Source: an alpha proteobacterium HIMB114 (GTDB lineage: Bacteria; Pseudomonadota; Alphaproteobacteria; Pelagibacterales; Pelagibacteraceae). From it: DNA of 64,000 nt. Numbering within the stretch: position 1 is the first letter of the stretch; every line of letters starts with the position of its first letter. Under the pieces are notes generated by a model, which was not told the DNA's origin, made no database searches, and was given only the letters and a program-made list of their open reading frames with translations. A program made the translations under genes and the position numbers. This document shows, piece by piece, positions 59,845 through 64,000 of the stretch. The stretch spans positions 1,173,372 through 1,237,371 of the forward strand of contig ADAC02000001.1 of the NCBI GenBank assembly GCA_000163555.2. Reading direction: 5' to 3'.

Positions 59845-60051
59845 TTAACTTTGACAATCTTTATCATCACCTTGTGGTAAGTACTGTAAATGCCAATGAT
59901 AGCTTTCTTTACCTTGTAATATGGTCGTTTTTGCATGCCCCATGGTTTTAGCTTGATCTATTACAAATTTACTCACAAAACCTTGAAGCTCTTCTTCACT
60001 TAATCGTGCTTCTTTTTCATCATTTTTTCCAACAACACGAACCTTAAACAT
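59845..60051 (-). CDS. Small protein, unknown
   Basis: 68 residues: FKVRVVGKNDEKEARLSEEE, LQGFVSKFVIDQAKTMGHAK, then TTILQGKESYHWHLQYLPQG and DDKDCQS. It has a strand-helix-strand look, with several His near the end and one Cys. No membrane segment. It precedes the acidic protein gene by 47 bases and may share its transcript. No family recognised. Confidence 0.6.
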   Translation of the reverse strand: MFKVRVVGKNDEKEARLSEEELQGFVSKFVIDQAKTMGHAKTTILQGKESYHWHLQYLPQGDDKDCQS

Positions 60052-60094
60052 GACTTATGATTAACATCATAATTATGATTTAAAACTAAATAAG

Positions 60095-60116
60095 TGTGGC
60101 CCCTTTCAGGACCACA
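60095..60116 (-). terminator. Terminator-like hairpin after the 26-residue ORF
   Basis: TGTGG-CC and GG-CCACA pair with one mismatch around a six-base loop. On the minus strand it is followed by CTTATTTAGTTTTA. It lies between the tiny ORF at 60162-60242 and the 68-residue gene. Confidence 0.4.
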
Positions 60117-60161
60117 ACGTTATAACTAATTGAGAATATATAGAGAAAAACGTATTACTTT

Positions 60162-60242
60162 TTAAAGTAATGACATGGCGTTTGCAGTTATCGCGATGGC
60201 ATTAGCGATTAATAAACTGACAAACAAAACAATTTTTTTCAT
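60162..60242 (-). CDS. Candidate 26-residue hydrophobic peptide
   Basis: Reads MKKIVLFVSLLIANAIAITA then NAMSLL. It is a basic start plus one hydrophobic segment, either a membrane peptide or a cleaved signal-like sequence. An upstream in-frame ATG (60248) is possible. No clear ribosome-binding site. It lies in the 326-base gap 60052-60377, in which otherwise only two dyads are seen. Confidence 0.35.
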   Translation of the reverse strand: MKKIVLFVSLLIANAIAITANAMSLL

Positions 60243-60377
60243 AAACATAAACTAACTAATTAAGTTAAAAAGCACTAACGGTAATAGCGAATACCTTGCA
60301 TTCAAAGTTTAGATATCCAATTTTAGCATAACAAACCGTTGCAGAATTCATTGATCAACATATAGTCTTTACCAAGT

Positions 60378-60755
60378 ATGCTCAGAGGTTTTTTTGTTAT
60401 TTTATTATTTCAGCTATTTGGTGAAGTAATTCAAAAGTTTTTTGCTCTTGTTATTCCAGGACCGGTAATTGGTCTAATCTTTCTACTTTTTACTCTTATT
60501 TATTTAAGAAGAGTAAAAATGAAAAAAATCTTAAATGTTAAAAAAGATGTTATGAGCACCGCAACAGCTATTACAAGTTACTTATCTTTATTATTTGTTC
60601 CCATTGGAGTGGGGGTGGTGATGCATATTTCTTACCTAGAAAAAAACCTCTACCAAGTACTTGGCGTTGTGGTGATTGGCACAATGCTTACCGTTGGGAT
60701 TACTGCAAAATTGATGGAATATTTAAACCTATATCTTCAGAGAAAAAAGAAATGA
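60378..60755 (+). CDS. lrgA: CidA/LrgA family holin-like protein
   Basis: A 125-residue protein with four hydrophobic segments. The start LLFQLFGEVIQKFFALVIPG and PGPVIGLIFLLFTLIYL match LrgA/CidA. SYLSLLFVPIGVGVVMHISY is the conserved third segment. In other bacteria LrgAB affects autolysis or exports glycolate/pyruvate-type metabolites (the plant homologue PLGG1 carries glycolate). It overlaps lrgB by 4 bases. Confidence 0.9.
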   Translation: MLRGFFVILLFQLFGEVIQKFFALVIPGPVIGLIFLLFTLIYLRRVKMKKILNVKKDVMSTATAITSYLSLLFVPIGVGVVMHISYLEKNLYQVLGVVVIGTMLTVGITAKLMEYLNLYLQRKKK

Positions 60756-61477
60756 ATAGCGTTGAAACACTTTACCGAATTTGGGTTTATTTACAAACCG
60801 AGCCTTTGTTTTGGTTAACCATTACAATTGGAGCTTTTTTAGTTGGAGATTATTTATATAAAAAATCAAACATTAATCCTTTGGTAAATCCAGTTGCGAT
60901 TTCAATTTTAATCGTCTCTGGAATTTTAATCATATTTGATATTGAATATGAACGGTATTTTAATGGTGCTCAGTTTATTCATTTTCTATTAGGACCTGCA
61001 ACCGTTGCCCTTGCTATTCCCATTTATAATCAAATTAAACTGATACAAAAGGAAGCTTTAAGTATTACGATTACATTGTTAGTTGGATCCTTATTTGCAA
61101 TTTTTATTACTTATTACCTTGCAAAAAGTTTTGGTTTAGATGAGCAGTTAATTTTAAGTATGTTACCAAGATCAGTGACAGCTCCTATTGCCATGGGTAT
61201 AAGTGAATTAATTGATGGTCTTCCGTCGCTCACAGCAATTATTACCATTGCTACTGGTATTATTGGTGCATCACTTTCAACTTTTGTTTTAGATTTCATG
61301 AAAGTGAAAGACATGACCGCAAGAGGATTTGCCATTGGATTAACCTCACATGGAATTGGAACCGCAAGAGCAATGTCACGGAACAAAACCGCTGGTATAT
61401 TTTCTGCTCTTGCACTTGCTTTAAGCGGGGTTGCCGTTTCTATTATTATTCCTGTTGTGATTAAAATTTTTAATTAA
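60752..61477 (+). CDS. lrgB: LrgB family membrane protein
   Basis: A 241-residue partner of LrgA, with about eight hydrophobic segments. The core LLGPATVALAIPIYNQIKLI and LPRSVTAPIAMGISELIDGL are LrgB hallmarks, as is GLTSHGIGTARAMS. Start ATG overlaps the lrgA stop. By analogy with the plant homologue, the pair may move glycolate or pyruvate; the gph-like phosphatase about 2 kb away is suggestive only. Confidence 0.92.
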   Translation: MNSVETLYRIWVYLQTEPLFWLTITIGAFLVGDYLYKKSNINPLVNPVAISILIVSGILIIFDIEYERYFNGAQFIHFLLGPATVALAIPIYNQIKLIQKEALSITITLLVGSLFAIFITYYLAKSFGLDEQLILSMLPRSVTAPIAMGISELIDGLPSLTAIITIATGIIGASLSTFVLDFMKVKDMTARGFAIGLTSHGIGTARAMSRNKTAGIFSALALALSGVAVSIIIPVVIKIFN

Positions 61478-61481
61478 AAAA

Positions 61482-61811
61482 GTGATTAAAGCTCTTTTTG
61501 TTTACGGTTCACTTCAGCCTGGTGCTGAAAATGAGAAATATTTAAAACATATCAAAGGTTCATGGAAAGAAGGTTATGTCCTTGGAAATTTAGTAACTGA
61601 AGGATGGGGAAGTAAAATTGGTTTTCCAGTTATTAGGTTAAATAATAAAGGTGATCAAATAAAAGGTTGGTTACTAGAGTCTGATGAACTTGATAGGAAT
61701 TGGAAAATGTTAGATGAGTTTGAGGGTGAAGAATATAAACGTTCTGTTACGGATATTTATTTAAAAGACGGATCTAAACAATTAGCTTATATTTATGAGT
61801 TAAATGAATAA
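61482..61811 (+). CDS. Gamma-glutamylcyclotransferase-like (AIG2) protein
   Basis: 109 residues with the GGCT-fold signature FVYGSLQPGAENEKYL and the presumed catalytic Glu in LDEFEGEEYKRS. GTG is the start codon, 4 bases after lrgB. Proteins of this fold cleave gamma-glutamyl amines or peptides to 5-oxoproline, but many small bacterial members are untested. Its end overlaps the permease gene by 8 bases. Confidence 0.86.
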   Translation: MIKALFVYGSLQPGAENEKYLKHIKGSWKEGYVLGNLVTEGWGSKIGFPVIRLNNKGDQIKGWLLESDELDRNWKMLDEFEGEEYKRSVTDIYLKDGSKQLAYIYELNE

Positions 61812-63210
61812 AGTTTTACAGTTTTTTAATCATACCTTTATCGATTTGGGTAAACAGTTTCGTTTAAGTTACCTGCCACCACTGATGATCTATGTAGCTG
61901 CTGGTGTAAGTGGACTGACTGGAATTGTTGGAATGTTTTTCATTAAAGATTATTTAAATTTATCTGCTGCTTTTTTGGCAGGACTTGGGTTTTGGGCTGG
62001 AATTCCATGGGTTTTAAAAATGCCACTTGGGCATTTAGTAGATTTAATTTGGAGACAAAAAAACTATTTAGTTTTTCTTGGAGCAGGTTTAATCGCGGTC
62101 AGTTTAGCGGTGATGTATGGGTTGATTATACACACTAAAGCTATGGCAGAAATTTTATCTGTTGAGACTTGGTTTGTAATCAGTGTTTTATTATCGCCCG
62201 TTGGTTATGTTATTCAAGATGTCGTTGCAGATGCCATGACAGTAGAAGCAGTACCAACCGTTAATCACGAAGGCAGGCCTTATTCAAAGGAAGAAACAAA
62301 GTTAATGCATACCACCATGCAAACCCTTGGACGTTTTGCTATTATTGGAGGAACAGTTTTAGTGGCTGTTGCGAACATTATTATATTTAGCAATACCGAA
62401 GGGTTAAATGAAACTGAAAAAGTATCCCTTTATGGATCGGTTTATTTATGGGCTCTTGTTATTCCTTTTGTATCTGTACTTGGTGTTTTTCTTTCTTTTT
62501 ATCTAAAATTATCAAACCGAGTTGAAGTTGAAGAGACAAAAATCAATTGGTGGATTTTAGGTGGATCTTTTGTCTTTGTAGTTTTTACCATTAGCATTGG
62601 ATCATTTAGAGTTCCTTTCGCACAAGAAATTGTTTTTCTAGGATCCATGGGAATTGTTTTATTCCTTATGATGAAACTGATTAAAGAGCTTCCAAACGAT
62701 CTTCGTTTTACCATTGTCGGAACAGCTATTATTGTATTTGTCTTTCGTGCGATGCCAGGACCAGGACCTGGACTTTCTTGGTTTGAAATTGATGTTTTAA
62801 AATTTGATGAACAGTTCTTTTCAAAGTTATCTTTAATTGCATCTATTCTGACCCTTACTGGAATTTTAGTATTTAGATCTTTTATGGCAAATAGTTCTAT
62901 CGCTAGAATCGTTGTCATTTTATCCATTGCTGGATCTGTTTTGTTTTTACCAAGTGTTGGAATGTATTACGGGCTTCATGAGTGGACAGCATCAGTTACA
63001 AGTAATATTGTTGATGCTAGATTTATTGCAATTGTTAATACCGCACTTGAAAGTCCTCTAGGACAAGTTGCAATGATTCCGATGTTAGCTTGGATTGCTA
63101 AAAATGCACCGGCTCATTTAAAAGCAACTTTCTTTGCAGTCTTTGCATTGCATTTTCTGGTTTGGAAAACACTTTTCCGTATAGTGGGTATTGATCATCA
63201 ACTGCTTTAA
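61804..63210 (+). CDS. MFS/BT1-type permease with chimeric 3' end
   Basis: A multi-span permease. The motif YVIQDVVADAMTVEAVPTVN resembles the folate-biopterin transporter (BT1) group, and LMHTTMQTLGRFAIIGGTV and GLGFWAGIPWVLKMPLGHL fit an MFS fold. Native sequence reaches about residue 445 (base 63139). The last 23 residues are read from the reverse complement of ybbP, so the true C-terminus is missing. Substrate unknown. Confidence 0.8.
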   Translation: MNKVLQFFNHTFIDLGKQFRLSYLPPLMIYVAAGVSGLTGIVGMFFIKDYLNLSAAFLAGLGFWAGIPWVLKMPLGHLVDLIWRQKNYLVFLGAGLIAVSLAVMYGLIIHTKAMAEILSVETWFVISVLLSPVGYVIQDVVADAMTVEAVPTVNHEGRPYSKEETKLMHTTMQTLGRFAIIGGTVLVAVANIIIFSNTEGLNETEKVSLYGSVYLWALVIPFVSVLGVFLSFYLKLSNRVEVEETKINWWILGGSFVFVVFTISIGSFRVPFAQEIVFLGSMGIVLFLMMKLIKELPNDLRFTIVGTAIIVFVFRAMPGPGPGLSWFEIDVLKFDEQFFSKLSLIASILTLTGILVFRSFMANSSIARIVVILSIAGSVLFLPSVGMYYGLHEWTASVTSNIVDARFIAIVNTALESPLGQVAMIPMLAWIAKNAPAHLKATFFAVFALHFLVWKTLFRIVGIDHQLL

Positions 63211-63529
63211 GCCTGATAAAAAAAGCATTAGTATCATCGGTTAACGATCCCGTTAACATAGTTGAAAATTCAATCGTTGATGAAACTGTACTTTTGTCTT
63301 TTAACTCATTTAAAAAGTTTTGGTCAATTTGCTTAGTTCTTGTATCAACTTCAAAATCACCACCTAATAAAACTTTTGCATTATTCTGAAGTTCCTTTTT
63401 TAATCCAGATTCTAAGTTAATGATTAAACTTAGAATAAATAAACTAATAAATAATGTGATAATGATAGAAAAAAGTTTCTTATAACTTCTTGATAAATCT
63501 CTTAAGGCATAAGAAAATTGATTGATCAT
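63098..63529 (-). pseudogene. Truncated inverted copy of ybbP 5' end
   Basis: The first 130 residues match YbbP exactly; after MQRLQ the frame runs into the permease gene (RKLLLNEPVHF) and stops. It has no membrane domain beyond the first span and cannot be functional. It exists only because of the inverted repeat. Confidence 0.93.
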
Positions 63530-64000
63530 GAGCTCACGATGGTACCGTCTTCAATTTTAATAATACGGTCGCACTTTTCTGCAAATTTAAGATCGTGAGT
63601 AACCAACACAAAACTAGATTGATTTTTATTTGCATATTCAAACAATAAATTTGAAATCATTTGAGAATTTTCACTATCTAAGTTTCCAGTAGGTTCATCA
63701 GCAAGAATGAGTTTTGGTTTTACTGCCATAGATCTTGCAATGGCAACACGTTGTTGTTCACCACCAGATAGTTGTGTTGGAAAATGATGTAGTCTATCTT
63801 TTAGACCAAATTGAACTAACAGCTCTTCTGCCTTTTGCTTTGAATTATCAATCCCATTAATCTCTAAAATCAAAGATACATTTTCAAGTGCTGTGTAATT
63901 TGGAATTAAATAAAAAGACTGAAAAACAATACCAATTTTTTTCTTTCGAATATCAGCTAATTGATCCTCATTAAATGTTGAGATGGATTGCTGATCAAAA
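63140..64000 (-). repeat. Right copy of the 861-base perfect inverted repeat
   Basis: Exact reverse complement of 49838-50698 and runs off the window end. At the junction, TTTGCA and TCTTTGC are shared by both parent sequences, a microhomology. It destroys the 3' end of the permease gene. Confidence 0.95.
63526..64000 (-). CDS. Partial inverted copy of ybbA (continues past the window)
   Basis: Identical to the C-terminal part of YbbA, including the [15 protein letters not shown] signature and Walker B. The N-terminal part with Walker A lies beyond base 64000 if it exists. Overlaps the ybbP fragment by 4 bases just as the native pair does. Confidence 0.9.
   Translation of the reverse strand, partial: FDQQSISTFNEDQLADIRKKKIGIVFQSFYLIPNYTALENVSLILEINGIDNSKQKAEELLVQFGLKDRLHHFPTQLSGGEQQRVAIARSMAVKPKLILADEPTGNLDSENSQMISNLLFEYANKNQSSFVLVTHDLKFAEKCDRIIKIEDGTIVSS

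Noticed and set aside
62499..62927. 142-codon minus-strand ORF
   Set aside because: Antisense to the permease gene, which has clear MFS/BT1 motifs; the product has no recognisable features.
63098..64000. A second genuine ybbA-ybbP locus
   Set aside because: Perfect identity, inverted orientation, truncated ybbP and a destroyed neighbouring gene fit a chimera better than a paralogue.
1..64000. tRNA, rRNA, CRISPR, insertion sequences, prophage
   Set aside because: All gaps over about 100 bases were read for tRNA-like arms, repeats and transposase ORFs; none seen.

Overview
The window is a very AT-rich, densely packed bacterial chromosome segment. Intergenic gaps are short, start and stop codons often overlap, and no tRNA, rRNA, CRISPR array or transposase was seen. 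Gene content (dnaX-ybaB-recR, def-fmt-truA, dapE-dapD, yidC-yidD-rnpA-rpmH, DUF6111, a type-5 uracil-DNA glycosylase, several alphaproteobacterial DUF families) and AT bias point to a streamlined marine alphaproteobacterium of the SAR11 or AEGEAN-169/HIMB59 kind. This placement is inference; no marker gene was aligned.

Layout. 1-6.5 kb: replication/repair and translation housekeeping genes on the + strand (dnaX 3' part, ybaB, recR, def, fmt, truA), then an acetoacetyl-CoA synthetase. 6.5-13.4 kb: a minus-strand block for lysine/arginine biosynthesis (dapE, dapD, argB) and membrane-protein insertion with RNase P protein and L34. 13.4-20.5 kb: VTT membrane protein, FAH-family hydrolase, Fe-SOD, UDG, MFS permease, typA. 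20.5-26.5 kb: ammonium transporter, MOSC protein, MFS permease, a PCu(A)C/Sco copper-delivery pair and small minus-strand genes. 26.5-30.2 kb: a periplasmic GMC dehydrogenase with Tat-exported small subunit and cytochrome c, then glyoxalase I. 30.2-40.9 kb: accessory-type genes, including a 48-codon gene behind a chain of hairpins, mntR facing a DUF2061 gene with an MntR-like palindrome, SelO, a stand-alone structured RNA gene near 37.9 kb, AzlCD, and a voltage-gated channel. 41-49.6 kb: a Gdh-type sugar dehydrogenase, a sulfurtransferase plus YeeE sulfur transporter behind a dyad-rich leader, and a trypsin-fold protein that has lost its catalytic triad. 49.6-59 kb: tesA/ybbA/ybbP, a photolyase-like protein with unusual domain order, an Fe(III)-type ABC transporter, and a HAD phosphatase. 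59-63.2 kb: small proteins, LrgAB, a gamma-glutamylcyclotransferase-like protein, and an MFS/BT1 permease.

The last 861 bases (63140-64000) are an exact inverted copy of 49838-50698 (ybbA/ybbP). The copy cuts off the permease gene at a short microhomology. This looks most like an amplification or assembly chimera, so gene calls beyond about 63139 should not be trusted as native.

The best candidates for something undescribed are the stand-alone RNA at about 37868-38056; the hairpin-leader 48-aa gene at 30228-30513; the MntR-box/DUF2061 pair; the sulfurtransferase leader with mutually exclusive pairings; and a set of very small, mostly single-membrane-segment ORFs that automatic callers would miss.
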